From the NCBI GenBank assembly GCA_914767715.1, contig OU612067.1:4900001-4964000 (forward strand): DNA of 64,000 nt, written 5' to 3'. The first letter of the stretch is position 1. Each line of letters starts with the position of its first letter. The position numbers were made by a program, and so were the translations under genes. The notes beneath the pieces were generated by a model, which worked only from the letters and a program-made list of their open reading frames with translations, was not told where the DNA came from and did not search any database. Source of the stretch: Membranipora membranacea (Eukaryota > Bryozoa > Gymnolaemata > Cheilostomatida > Membraniporidae). This document shows, in pieces, positions 12,153 to 23,591 of this stretch.

Positions 12153-12713
12153 ACCCATCCAGTTGTAGCATAAAGAACTCCCCGGGTTTAGATCCTCGAC
12201 AGGGAATAGGGGACCCAGCTTTATCCCTTCTTGGCTTCAACATAATTTATGTTCCTGTTATCTTAAAGTATTACACAATTTAACCTATTGTGCATGTGGT
12301 TGCACAATTTATTGATTGCTACTATTAATTGATAATAATTGCATCATAACATAAAATTTGGAATTATTCGGAGAGCTATTTTTTTCATCATGGCATTTTA
12401 TTTCTGGCGTCATTATTCCTGGCTTTCATCAGAAAAACCAAAAACTTGCAATGATGATGAGTATTTGATGAAGGTGACACCTTGAACTGCGATGTGGGTT
12501 GAAAGTTACATGATATTTGGCAATTTTTGTTGTCAAACTACTGATTAGGACGTCAAGTCACAAGTCGGTTTGATAAAAATTGAGCAGTTCTAAAAAAAGA
12601 TAATTAATACTATCAAAATAATCATAACTGTTTAAAATTTGAGTTTATAAAACAACATATTGTTATAGTGATGGATATATTTTGATATAATAATTATAAT
12701 GATAGTTACAATA

Positions 12714-14227
12714 TTGTAAACTGTCCCGGGGACACTTTACAACAAAAACAGGCCTATTGTAAACTGTCCCCCCCTATTGTAAACTGTCCTCCCCTATTGT
12801 AAACTGCCCCCCCCCCCCCTATTGTAAACTGTCCCCCCCCCTATAGTAAACTTTCCCCCCTATTGGTGACTGTCCATATCAAGGGCCCAGCTGTTTATCA
12901 TCATTCCAAATGGGCCAGATCATCTAACTGGAGCATACCATGATGTTCTAGCTGCCACTATGATGGCCAAAGTTGTACCATGGTGGTGGTATCTCATTGA
13001 CATTATTAATGAGTGTATAAAGACTCTTTTTCATGTGGTACTTGATAGATCTATTTTTCGCAAACACTTGTTGCTTTTAGAAGCTCCTATGATTTAGAGA
13101 TTTCTGGTTTGCGAGGAAAGGTGCACTAAGCCAACAGTGAAAAAACATATACCACATTGTGTCATTAAGTCCTAACCTATTAATCCGAAATTTGGTACAC
13201 AGTCACCTCGTGACAATCACATAATGGCTGAAAAATCATGGTTCATTCTGTTTGAGACTTTTTGACAGATGATCATTATAAGACAGCTTGGGGGGTGGTT
13301 GTTTTCCCAATTCGTCTATATGCAGGGATACAGTGTTTAGTATGACAAGCAATGCAGCAGAAACCTTTTCAGCAGGACTCACACAAAAATACTGAATAGC
13401 AGTGCCATTCTAGATAGGTGTTGGGGGGAGGGTTGTTTTCGCGGCCCATTGAGCTACTGTGAAAAGCAAAACACCAGATATGCTCATTAAATTGCCATCC
13501 ATCCATCCGAAAATGGACAAATAGTATCATTATGACACCTACACTATGGCTGTAAAATAACATAAGATGCCACCTGTCATTTTTGAGCATACAGTTTAAA
13601 AAAGTAACTGTTGGGGGATGGTCGTTTTTCGGCGGCTTAAGCAAAGCTTTTTTGAGGTGTAGCGAAAATTCTGGCCCCAAATCAATACGAAAGCAGCAAT
13701 AGTACATATTGCCGCTAGTTGGTTTGTTCAGCCATCACTGCATGATAGAGTATATCATCATCAAGGTGCCTAAGTACGATTTTGGTAATTGTTCTTACTT
13801 CGACTGTGACGTGGTGACTACACATTTTTCACTATTGGCTTAGTGCACCTTTCTTCGCAAACCAGACATCTCTAAATCATAGAAGCTTCAAATAACAACT
13901 AGTTTTTACGAAAAAAAGAACCATCAAGTACCACATGAAAAAGAGTCTTTACACACTCATTCATAATGTCGATGAGATACCACCACCATCCCATGGTACA
14001 GCTTTGGCCATCATAGACGACCATTAGATGACCTGACCCATTTGGAACGATGATAAACCGCTGGGCCCTTGATATGGACAGTCATCAATAGGGGGGGGGG
14101 GACAGTTTACAATAGGGGGGGGGGGGACAGTTTACAATAGGCCTGTTTTTATTGTAAAGTGTCCCCGGGACAGTTTACAATATTGTAAAGTGTTGTTTTC
14201 GCGCGCGGGGAACAGTTTACAATACTA
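12714..14227. mobile_element. Large foldback element with repeated ends
   Basis: Two arms of roughly 400 bases, 12714-13146 and 13823-14190, are inverted copies with scattered differences; pieces such as ATATCAAGGGCCCAGC and TTTTTCATGTGGTACTTGAT are shared in opposite sense. The arm ends hold a short palindrome (TTGTAAACTGTCCC, then GGGACACTTTACAA) and several copies of CCTATTGTAAACTGTCCCC, more in the left arm. The 676-base centre has no convincing coding sequence. This is a foldback or MITE-like non-autonomous DNA element; the class is not decidable by eye. Confidence 0.75.
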
Positions 14228-14562
14228 CACCAGTTGAGGAGAGGGGGAAGTTTGGCTATGCTTGATAGCCCTAAAAGGTGAAATTGAAAAAAATTGTTCT
14301 AAAATTTAACTCATCTCTGCCAACCGACATGCAATACAAACGCTGTCAAAATATGGGACGTGTTTGAACTGAATAATTGAGATAGCAGACTATGCCAATT
14401 GGGCTGTAATTATCGACTGAACTGTTGATAACAGTAAATGCCAAACGTGTATAAATTTTTTTATATCATATCATTTACCCATTTTCTATTGCTATCTACT
14501 CTAATTTTTGGAGAATCATCATGAAACATACTGACTAAGGCAACAAAGATGTTTAGGTCACA

Positions 14563-14654
14563 ACTATTAATAACAAATGTAAAACCTTTTGAATCCCATA
14601 CACAGTTGAGAGGTTTTAGCGATGTGTATGGGATTTTACATTAATTATTAATAG
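14563..14654. repeat. Short inverted repeat
   Basis: AATGTAAAA ... TCCCATACAC on the left pairs with GTGTATGGGATTTTACATT on the right, continuing to TATTAAT/ATTAATA at the outer ends. It is a separate hairpin about 340 bases after the large foldback. Confidence 0.7.
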
Positions 14655-14659
14655 TAAAT

Positions 14660-15040
14660 TTTCTTTCCACAGAAAATTATGACCACCTTTGGCTGTTGAG
14701 ACATGAAAAAAAAATTGTGGAAACTAATAGGTTAAATCAAGGAGTCTTTAACTCCTTGGTTAAATTAAGTTAAAATTGGTCGCTCCCCTAATCGTCCCCT
14801 CTCAGCTAAAAGCGAGGGGAGTGATTGTCATTCATCAGATTAAATTTAATAACAATGAATTTCGTGGTGTACCGATGATCCTGAAACCTTGATTGTGTTT
14901 TACCAAAACAATCTTTTTGTCATTGATGAGTTTGCACTTTAATTTTAATTTGATACTTTTCGCACCATCTGACATTGTATTGTTCGCACAATTGCAATGA
15001 TTCACACAGAACTATCGTTACTCTCCATGTTTGTTACTCT
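14660..15040. other. Spacer, nothing recognised
   Basis: AT-rich sequence with no exon, repeat family or RNA gene visible. Confidence 0.45.
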
Positions 15041-15046
15041 CCATAT

Positions 15047-15185
15047 ATTGGCAAGATCAAAGTGTCACTGCCAATGGCTGATCGGTGCCAGTTTCAGTTT
15101 TGGCGGCTTGATGCACACCCAGTTCAGAAAGTCTATCATCGCCTCAATTCTGGTTTCAAGGATGTACCACACTCCCATTCTCAAC
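15047..15185 (+). repeat. U2-snRNA-like repeat, isolated copy
   Basis: Matches the array at 23.7-24.6 kb from TTGGCAAGATCAAAGTGTCA onward, including CAATGGCTGATCGGTGCCAG, TTCAGTTTTGGCGGCTTGATG and the later CTGGTTTCAAGGATG. The first 14 bases of U2 are missing. It lies about 600 bases before the damaged Thr-rich exon, as the array follows the intact Thr-rich gene. Confidence 0.7.
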
Positions 15186-15391
15186 TGATATATTATCAAT
15201 CTTTTGCTTCTCACGATCTGGAGATAACTTTTTGTTGATGCTTTGCAGTATTAAATTGGTAGGTGTGTTGCTATGGCAAGTTTCAACTGAAATCATGTGA
15301 TTATTAAAAATTTAACAACTGAATTTTAACTGTTTGATGCAAGCTCCCCTCCACTGATGCTTTGGAGATTCGGTATTTTTTTTCCTGGCGG

Positions 15392-15497
15392 CCAATCGAA
15401 CCCCGGTAGTCAATGCACTGCAGTGGGATTCGAACCCACGACCTCCAACATTTGCATGCTAACGGACCCACGCTCTCACCAACTGAGCCACCGTCAT
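15392..15497 (-). repeat. tRNA-derived SINE, family b, reverse
   Basis: On the minus strand: GACGGTGGCTCAGTTGGTGAG, GGTCGTGGGTTCGAATCCC, ACTGCAGTGCATTGACTACC. The 3' body is short. Confidence 0.8.
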
Positions 15498-15787
15498 CTA
15501 CGTTGGTCTCCCAGACATGTATATGGAAGAAAATTGCTGCTAGAAAGCGTTGCACGGAATTGGGACACAAATATAACCTTACTCTGTTACACTGCGTCAA
15601 AATAATCACAAAGATGGGCTACAACAAAACTTTCATCGTACTTATATGTGCTATAGAATAAATTTTTTTTTTATTGATTCGCCACAAATCTTGTATTAGC
15701 TAATATTAAGAACTGGTTGACATTCATAAAGAATTTATAGGAATGTCATTATTACGTTTTTGGTACTCACTCTCTTCCTTTTTGCAG

Positions 15788-15923
15788 TGGAGGCACAGAA
15801 TGTAACAACATGATCCCAACAACAACACCAGGTTCAGGAGCTTCAGCAAATACAACCTCGTTTGCCGTACTCTTCATCAGCACTCTGGCCATGTTCTTCC
15901 ACAACTCATCATTCTTCCAGTAA
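15788..15923 (+). pseudogene. Last exon of a Thr-rich GPI-type protein, damaged paralog
   Basis: After a good acceptor (TTTTTGCAG), one frame reads GGTECNNMIPTTTPGSGASA, then Asn-Thr-Thr and a hydrophobic end (FAVLFISTLAMFF), stopping at 15921. This looks like a GPI-anchor tail. The DNA aligns with the second exon of the gene at 21.6 kb, but in that gene's phase (phase 1) the reading is VEAQNVTT then TGA at 15811. Some 3' sequence also matches (CTGATGTTAGG region at 16.1 and 22.86 kb). No signal-peptide exon is found upstream. Either a frameshifted pseudogene or a gene using another phase and an unseen first exon. Confidence 0.5.
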
Positions 15924-17519
15924 TCTATGAGTCATAAGTTGATCCGTAGACCATAACAGTTGATGTTACCTCTATGACACTTCAAAACTTATTTTCTATT
16001 GCAGTCTGTTTTTGATACGGCTGAGAACATCTACCATAGTCAACCTGATTTATGGATCAGAATATAATATCTCTGTCTCATTTTTGACTGACAAATGAAG
16101 TACTTCTGTAATGTACTGATGTTAGGCTGTGCATTTTTAGTTATTATTACAGGTACATATTATTATATTATATATTTTTTTATTAGTATTATTATTTTTG
16201 TAGTGATCTTTAAAGTCTTACGATAACTGATGAAGTTTGGAGTCGTTTGACTTCATAAGCTCACAGCTGACGAGGCCCTCTTTTTTTGTGACTTTTCAAG
16301 TATTTTCATTGAAAATGTTGCCTAATTACACAGCATCTCCATACACAATAAGCTATAACCTCAATGTTAATAGTTGATTGGTTGGCTTGTTAGTCTTTGC
16401 CCGCTTTCTACCAACTGCTACAATGAAATGCAACTTACTTCTTCGGTTTTTGCTTCGTTTTATTGGCAAAATACATATAACACAATCTTGAAAATAAAAA
16501 CTTTCTTTCTTACCACCATAGAATGATACAGGCAGGATCGATTGACACCAAAATTCACCGTGAGCACCAATGTTTGAAAAAAAGTGTTACCACAAACGTT
16601 GATATTACCCAGATATAAATATATACATAATAAAATATATGAGCTTATATGTTTATTGTTGATATTATCTTGTTGCATTGTGGGATAGCCAGAGCATATT
16701 TTCAGTCATCACACTTCCTATATGCAAAATTTGATGGGAAAAATTTACGGATCAGTCGTATCGCAATTTCTTAGATGAAGTCCAAAAATGGTCAGACCCT
16801 GTTCTAGTATAAATATTCAAAGTTAAATTGTTGAAAGCAGTGACAGAAAAAATTTAGGTTCTAGCATCTTTCGTTTGCAAGGTTACCATAGAGAAGTTGA
16901 ATTATATATAGAATGCTCAGTTATTTAAAGGCAAAAGTGCTCAATTGTAGTAATCTCCTCCGTACTTTTCCAAAAGCTATCTCCTTCCTACAGTTTTTAA
17001 TTCAGAATAACCACATATGGTCACCTGGATCGTTAGTCAATCAGCTAACTATTCATTTACTTTTTTCTGCAAAAAACTCTGAAAGAATGTGACAAAAAAT
17101 CTCCAAGTTCGTGTTTTTCTGTTTGGGCAGAGTTACATTTCGACATGGTAACTCACAGAGATCTGGTTTTCTTTGGAGCATCAGTTCATCACATTATCTA
17201 AATGAGCTTTTGAGGGCATGTTTGAAATATATTTTTAACATATTTAAAATTGTAATTTACTTTTTCATTACGGTGTTTATTTCATCCATCAGTGCAGTGG
17301 CAATGTTGCGCAAGGCAGTGCAAAGAGCCTATCCATTTGTAGTTTCTATGCCATTGTGTACAGTTTCAAACAAATTCTAATTGCCTTTTATCAAAGGAGT
17401 GGAGCAATTTACAAATGACAATGGAGATGCTACACTGAACTTAAACAAAAGAATATTTCTGTTGGTTGATATAAGTTTTCAGTATAGATTGTGGTGAACC
17501 ATCAGTCACCCATCAAATT
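15924..17519. other. Intergenic, 3' homology then nothing
   Basis: About 16030-16130 resembles the region after the Thr-rich gene (22800-22880), supporting a shared origin. The rest is AT-rich with no supported feature. Confidence 0.5.
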
Positions 17520-17909
17520 CTATCAGAATGACTATACACCTCAAAATAATTAATATTATTAATATTCTGAAACATGGTTTGGATTTGGCTTTTTCAGTGG
17601 ATACTGTTCAATGATAGCATTTTCAAAATACACCCAAATGTTTGAGCTTAAATTTTACTCGAATGTCATCCCAATATTTTTATTATTGAAAAACACTAAT
17701 GTAACTATGCTGGATGCGTATAGGATTATGATAACTGTGTGTCTGGAGGGCTCACCCTTAATCAGAATGACTATACACCTCAAAATAATTAATATTATTA
17801 ATATTCTGAAACATGGTTTGGATTTGGCTTTTTCAGTGAATACTGTTCAATGATAGCATTTTCAAAATACACCCAAATGTTTGAGCTTAAATTTTACTCG
17901 AATGTCATG
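17520..17909 (+). repeat. Direct repeat, two copies of about 148 bases
   Basis: 17522-17670 and 17763-17909 are nearly identical (one difference noticed: GTGGATACT against GTGAATACT), about 241 bases apart. The second copy ends where the LINE begins, so this may be a local duplication at the LINE insertion point. Confidence 0.85.
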
Positions 17910-17910
17910 C

Positions 17911-19805
17911 GTTTTCATAATTAACATCAACATCCTTGAACAAGCAGAAAGAAGCAACAGAAAGTGGTTGAATATTGTTAAATCTTTTTCCTTCCGTCAA
18001 TTGATCTCGGAGCCAACAAGAGTTACAGAAACATCCAGCACCCTGATCGATCACATATACACAAATCTGCCCTCAGACATGTCAGAGAGTGGAATTATAA
18101 AATATGGAATGAGTGATCATTACTTAGTTTTCATTAAAATTTTATTTTCCACATTAAAGGTAAAAGCAAAAAGAACATCATTTGAATTCAATGACTATTC
18201 CAAATTTACAAACCAGAATATACATGACCTTTTTTCAGGTCGTCACTTTAATGATAAATTGTGTGAGAATACTGTAGATCGTATGTATGCAAGATTTAAT
18301 GACACCTATAGTTCATTAATCAAAACACTTGTCATCACCAAGAAAAGATTTGTAAAAACTGGTTAACTGCCCAAATGGTTAGATGATGAGGTAAAATCAC
18401 ACATGTATTTGCGTGATAGATTGAAGAGAGAGGGCAAATGGGAAGAATACAAAATTCAACGCAATTATGTTACAAATTTGATTAAGAAGAAGAAAAAATC
18501 GGTTATTTCAGATATAATTAAAAATAACAAAAATATCACCAAACCTGTTTGGGAAGCTTTAGGAATCAATCAAACTAAAATTTCACCGATGGTCAATATC
18601 GGTGGTTTATCCCCTGATGAATTGAACAGACACTTTACATCGATTGCAAAATCCATAACCAAAGACATCCCTGATTCCCATGAATATAACATGATTAGAC
18701 CAGTGACAACCCAAACGTTTTTGTCAATTGACTCGCTTTACTCCAGAAATTTGTTTCAAATATTTAAAAAACATTTCTGACAATAAAGCAACTGGTCATG
18801 ATGGTATATCTGTTAAGGTTTTGAAGAAAACATGGCCTTACATATGCGACATTGTAACTGACATGTTCAATAGAGCATTAATAGAGGGTGTATTTCCTTC
18901 ACAGTGGAAAACCGCAAGAGTTATTCCTATTCATAAGGGTGGAGATATCAAAGATCCATCTAATTATCGCCCTATATCAATACTTCCTGTGCTATCTAAG
19001 ATTTTTGAGAAACATGTGAATTCCCAAATTCAAAAATATCTCACCACAAACAAACTTCTTCACAAATTACAATGCGGATTTAGAGAAGGTTATTCCTGTG
19101 TTGATACCCTACACAAACTCATTTCTGACTGTTTGTCAGCAAGATCAGATGGTCACTTTGTTGCTATGATGTTTTTGAATTTCAAAAAAGCTTTTGACTG
19201 CGTCGACCATAAAATTCTTCTGAAAAAATTGACAATGTACGGTATAACGGGCAAACTGCACTCTCTCATAAAATCTTTCCTAACATATAGGACACAACTT
19301 GTAGCTATACAACAAGGTGCAAAAAGTTCAAAAATTCTTCCAATAGACATTGGTGTCCCCCAAGGCTCAATTCTGGCACCAAGTTTATTCCTCATATACG
19401 TCAATGATCTTTTATCCTACACATTACATTCCAAGGCATTTGCCTACGCTGATGATACAGTTTTCGTATCAAAATCTGACAACTTTGATACACTTAATGA
19501 TTTATGTGATACTGATCTACACTTGATAGAAAGTTGGTGTAGGAATAATAGGATGTTGATAAAACAAAAAACAAAAAATCTCACTATATGCTTGTACAAC
19601 CCTCTCATAGAGCCACATCTCTAGATTAAGATCTAAAAATTAACCATAAAAGACTAAACCGAAATGCCAATACCAACCTCCTTGGTTTTATTTTGAATGA
19701 CGACTCATTGACATGGGACGATCATGTAGACCAGATTTGCATCAAAATAAACAAAAGTTTGGCATTATTCCAGAAATGCAGGGCATTCCTAGATAGTAAA
19801 TCATC
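17911..19805 (+). mobile_element. LINE with endonuclease C-terminus and reverse transcriptase, inactivated
   Basis: Reads in order: end of an APE-type endonuclease (LISEPTRVTETSSTLIDHIY and the SDH box in MSDHYLVF), a linker, then reverse transcriptase: ATGHDGISVKVL, NYRPISILPVLSKIFEKHV, FKKAFDCVDHKIL, GVPQGSILAPSLFLIYVNDL, AYADDTVFV. Lesions: a stop at 18364-18366, a frameshift near 18750, and another near 19570. In motif A the residue where a catalytic Asp is expected is Asn (LNFKKAFD), so the enzyme would be dead even if the frame were whole. It is 5'-truncated inside the endonuclease and stops at about 19805 against a SINE. A close relative lies at 32.7 kb. Confidence 0.9.
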
Positions 19806-19821
19806 TCGTAACTTTTATTAA

Positions 19822-19940
19822 AATTCGTTGCCTTAGTGGCCAGGTCACAATATCTGCGCCAGGTTGCGCTCTGTTTGCAGGCAGGTCGGAGCACACCTGG
19901 GTGCCAACCAAAGCCCAGTAGACGATGGACCGCAGATACA
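19822..19940 (-). repeat. SINE family b body, 5'-truncated, reverse
   Basis: On the minus strand it carries CATCGTCTACTGGGC, CCAGGTGTGCTCCGACCTGC, CTGCAAACAG and CACTAAGGCAACG. The tRNA head is absent. It abuts the truncated 3' end of the LINE. Confidence 0.75.
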
Positions 19941-20746
19941 TTTGATATGAGGCCCTTTCGATAAATTCAAGGTTCAATGATTGCACAGACCAAGGGTACA
20001 TTGTGGGAGAATCATTCAAGGATTGTAATAGTTAATCCTATTGTAAAAACTGGCACAATACTGCCTTCCTAGCTATACCCACCATATCAATTTAGCTAGG
20101 ATAGTTTGGTGTAATTTAAGCATAAAACATCAAGTCTAATTCTGGAGTAAGGCTGTACAAAGAGAAATTTTTACGGGAGAGCCTGCATATTCTACTTTTT
20201 ACTGTAATCAAAAACTTTGAATTCAGTTCATTCTCCAGATTTGAACCCTATAATTGTGACAAATAGATGAAAGGAGTTTTTGGCATCAAGCTTCACATAA
20301 CTTTCCCCTTGACACAAAGCTTGCAGGTACCTTGACCAAGGAGTAAAAAAACTCTTTCCTTGACTATTGTTAAAAAATTTACTCTGAATCCCTTTACTCT
20401 GTGAAGCAGTCTATCCACATGCTTGAAACTAAAATGTTTTACACAGATAGATAGATGGGGTGGTAACTCTATACTGCAAATGAGCCACCAAACTCCAACA
20501 ATAAGAGAAGACAACTTCTTAGCCTAAGATTTGCCCAAATTGACTTTAATGAACTGAGTGGTAATATTGTGTCATGTGCGATGTCATTAAAACTTGGTTC
20601 GGTTTTGAGTTCTGAGATCAAGGTACTGAGGGCTTACTGATTGTTTATAAAATTATGATTACCAGTAATATTCAAAGCTGTTCATATGGCTAAGTCAAGG
20701 GGCTGTGCTTTCTTTGAATGACAGCAGCCTGTATCTGAATTTGTGT
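19941..20746. other. Spacer, nothing recognised
   Basis: No exon or repeat family recognised. Confidence 0.45.
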
Positions 20747-20939
20747 AGAGGGTGGTACAGAGGGTGGTACAGAGGGTGGTACAGAGGGTGGTACAGAGGG
20801 TGGTACAGAGGGTGGTACAGAGGGTGGTGTAGAGGGTGGTACAGAGGGGGGTACAGAGGGTGGTACAGAGGGTGGTACAGAGGGTGGTACAGAGGGTGGT
20901 ACAGAGGGTGGGACAGAGGGTGGTACAGAGGGTGGTACA
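20747..20939 (+). repeat. 12-bp VNTR, about 16 units
   Basis: AGAGGGTGGTAC repeated about 16 times with single-base variants (TGTAGAGG, GGGGGTAC, GTGGGAC). The period is a multiple of three, so both strands read through without stops (Gly-Trp-Tyr-Arg or Pro-Pro-Ser-Val); nothing supports translation. Confidence 0.95.
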
Positions 20940-21620
20940 TTGATCTCACCCGCCCCTCTTCTACAACTACAAAATTTTTTATGAGTAAGTTCATTGTATT
21001 GATGTCTTCTCCATAATACTGCTGATGGGCAATCTGCCTGCATGATAGCCTTGTGACAAGGTCTAACTCGGCAGCATAATGATGGTGGAGCTGCCTACCA
21101 TAAAGAGATCGAGCTTATGAGATTGCAAGGCCAATTTGTAGGTGAATTAATTCAGGCCCTACGCTGCAGATACAAGTGAATACCCCAACAATTCGCACAT
21201 GGGCCATGTAACTGATCAGAGAGTGCCGTCCACTGCGTAGCTAAGTGCTCAAACTCTCCTAGGGATGCTGGTAGTAGTAGGTCAATATGTAACACCTTCT
21301 GAGTTAGTTCTGTCTTGGACCAGCCTTTGGACTGCATACTCACCTTTTAAGAAAAATTCGACCTATTCCTTACTACAACCTAAAGATTGTATTTGAATAC
21401 CCTCTATCCCCCAGGGGTTTGGCGCACTCCTTTGAGTACGATCCTCTCAATCTATAAACAGTCATAAACATTAGGCTCTTCTAGCTGTCACAATAATCTA
21501 AAAAAACAAACAGGGAATAAAATGAGCACCTCTCTCAAAATGTCATCACTTATCCTACCAAGTATTGAATGAATACATCGCCACATTTCATTCTGAAGTT
21601 AAATAACTGTTTTTTCTGGA
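20940..21620. other. Spacer before the Thr-rich gene
   Basis: No separate feature recognised; the promoter of the Thr-rich gene should lie at its right end, but no clear TATA box is seen. Confidence 0.4.
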
Positions 21621-21623
21621 AAC

Positions 21624-22623
21624 ATGGCAAGAATTTCTCAGAGGATTATTCTGGTTGGTGTGATGTTTCTTGCTCTAGTGATGAACCTATCAGGTGAGAC
21701 TAAGAGCTAGCGCTTTTATCATTCCTATCATTATCACCTTAGAACCATAAAAGTGATTGAGCATGTAGCAATAAGTCCCACAATGCATTGTCACCCCTGA
21801 ATATCCAGCGAATTCAGATAAATTACATGTATGTATACTATTATGGACCTCAAGAACAAAAGGTACTATTTATTCATTGAGGTTCTGGAAGTTTACTTCT
21901 TTGAATAGTTGTTGAAAAGTACCTTGTTGTCCCCTGAGACAGATAGAGAAAAAAATCAAAATATTTTTAGAAAAGTTGTTGGAGTTGTTTCCCTTTACTA
22001 GCAACAGAGTTTATGGATATGTTTTTTGGGTGGTAGAGTTTTTCAAATAAATATGAACAAAAGATTTGAAAGTGATGGTTCACCAAAATTAGTTCTAATT
22101 GAAAGTTTGACTAATGGTGAGATGCTGATGATGTCTATCAGATTTGCAGACAAGGTGTTGAAATTTTCAGGAAGCTTGATTTTTGCCACTTCCTTATGGA
22201 AAGATTGAGCCCTCCGACACACTTTGCTGTTTCATTGAAAATGTATATCAAGCACTATGGAAGGAATCTACAGTCATTTATTGAGCAGTTTCAACAGGTG
22301 CAAGGACCAGTTTGAACAAAAACAGTAACATTACATAATATAGGAATGTCAATTAGTGATATCCACTCTGTTCTCCTTTTGTAGTACAGGCACAAGTTAC
22401 AGCAGCAGCTCCGACAACAGTTCAAGCGGTCACAACAACCCCAAAAACAACAACTCCAACAACAACAACAACAACCCCAACAACAACCCCCACAACAAAA
22501 CCCACAACAAAGAGCACTAATAGTACAAACAGCACAACTACAACTTCAGAAGCCAGCAGCATAGTCAGCGCCATCTCTATTCTCTCAGTCAGCATATTTT
22601 GCTCGTGTGTTTCTTTAATTTAA
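21624..22623 (+). CDS. Small Thr/Pro-rich, probably GPI-anchored surface protein
   Basis: Two exons, 21624-21693 and 22385-22623, joined in phase 1, give 102 codons plus TAA. Exon 1 is a signal peptide: MARISQRI, then the hydrophobic run ILVGVMFLALVMNL. Exon 2 starts VQAQVTAAAPTT and continues as a Thr/Pro tract (TTTP and TTKP repeats), then NSTNSTTTTSEASS with N-glycosylation sequons, and ends in a hydrophobic tail (IVSAISILSVSIFCSCVSLI) with no charged residue after it. That layout is typical of a small GPI-anchored, heavily O-glycosylated mucin-like protein. The small Ser/Ala cluster before the tail fits an omega site. The donor GTGAGA and acceptor TTTTGTAG are good. Function is unknown. 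A paralogous last exon is at 15.8 kb. Such low-complexity genes are easily missed, but the signal peptide and anchor at the two ends make chance unlikely. Confidence 0.75.
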
Positions 22624-23590
22624 TCGTACTTTAACACGACACGGTGGGAGCTGGGAGCCCGAAAAAAAATGTATCTCAACTATTTCCCTTCTGACGCTCT
22701 GTACATTAGTTTAACTTACGTACTTTGTACGGCTAGAGGTAGTGCCTGGCTATATAATGTCATATATGTCATATCTGGGACATGTCTGATATAATGATAT
22801 GTTTATCTTCAACTTTTTCTGTTTCATCCATGACTGACAATGAAGTATTTATGTACTGATGTTAGGATGGTTCACATCAGAAATGCCTTCATTACAGAAT
22901 TGAGAATTTGCAGTTGGTAAACTGATTTTAAAATTTGTAGTCAAGGTTTTGTATGAAGAATTTATCAATGTATATAGAGGTCTTTTTTGCATTGTCAAAT
23001 GCCTTTTTATGGCTTACTTTGGAGTCTCCGTCCATATTTTGAAATAGGTCTAGAGATAAACTTCAATGATTTTTTTGTGTCTAACTCCATGTTTTTACAT
23101 TCTTCCTCCCAGTTTGTATCTAAAATACACAAACAACATTTATCACGGTGAGCTATGATTGACTTACACAACAGGAAGGCAGAGAACCTTTGGTTAATTT
23201 GAAGCCAGCACACATCAGTGTTTTCATGTTTTTGCTCGAATACATTCATATCTTGGAGCAACTTGAACAATTGATTTTTGCTCGAATTGTCAGAGAGTTG
23301 AACCCAAGTTGGTTGAAAATCACTGCCAGTAATATATAAAATGCAATCAAGATTAAGATATAAGTATTAGTTTAACTTGGTTTGTTTGGATGGTGCTTAT
23401 CCCCCCCCCCCCCCCCAAAAAAAAACACTGCGAAAAACATACACACTGCCTGATCGTGTCCTTCAGTTTGAGTTTTTGCACCGTGTGGCTGGCAATGGAA
23501 TAATATCAAAGTCTCGAAATTCAAGTTTGTATTGACCATGGACCATGATCGCATAGATAAGTAGTAACGCATTGGCTTATTGATACAGAC
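22624..23590. other. Downstream of the Thr-rich gene
   Basis: About 22800-22880 matches the region after the 15.8 kb paralog. A C/A homopolymer run is at 23401-23425. Nothing else recognised. Confidence 0.45.
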
Positions 23591-23591
23591 T

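Noticed and set aside
13369-13707. Minus-strand 112-codon frame inside the large foldback
   Set aside because: No family resemblance; it lies in the element centre and has no splice or start context.
20690-21043. Repetitive Pro-Pro-Ser-Val or Gly-Trp-Tyr-Arg proteins
   Set aside because: Both strands are open only because the VNTR period is a multiple of three; no splice signals, signal peptide or context.
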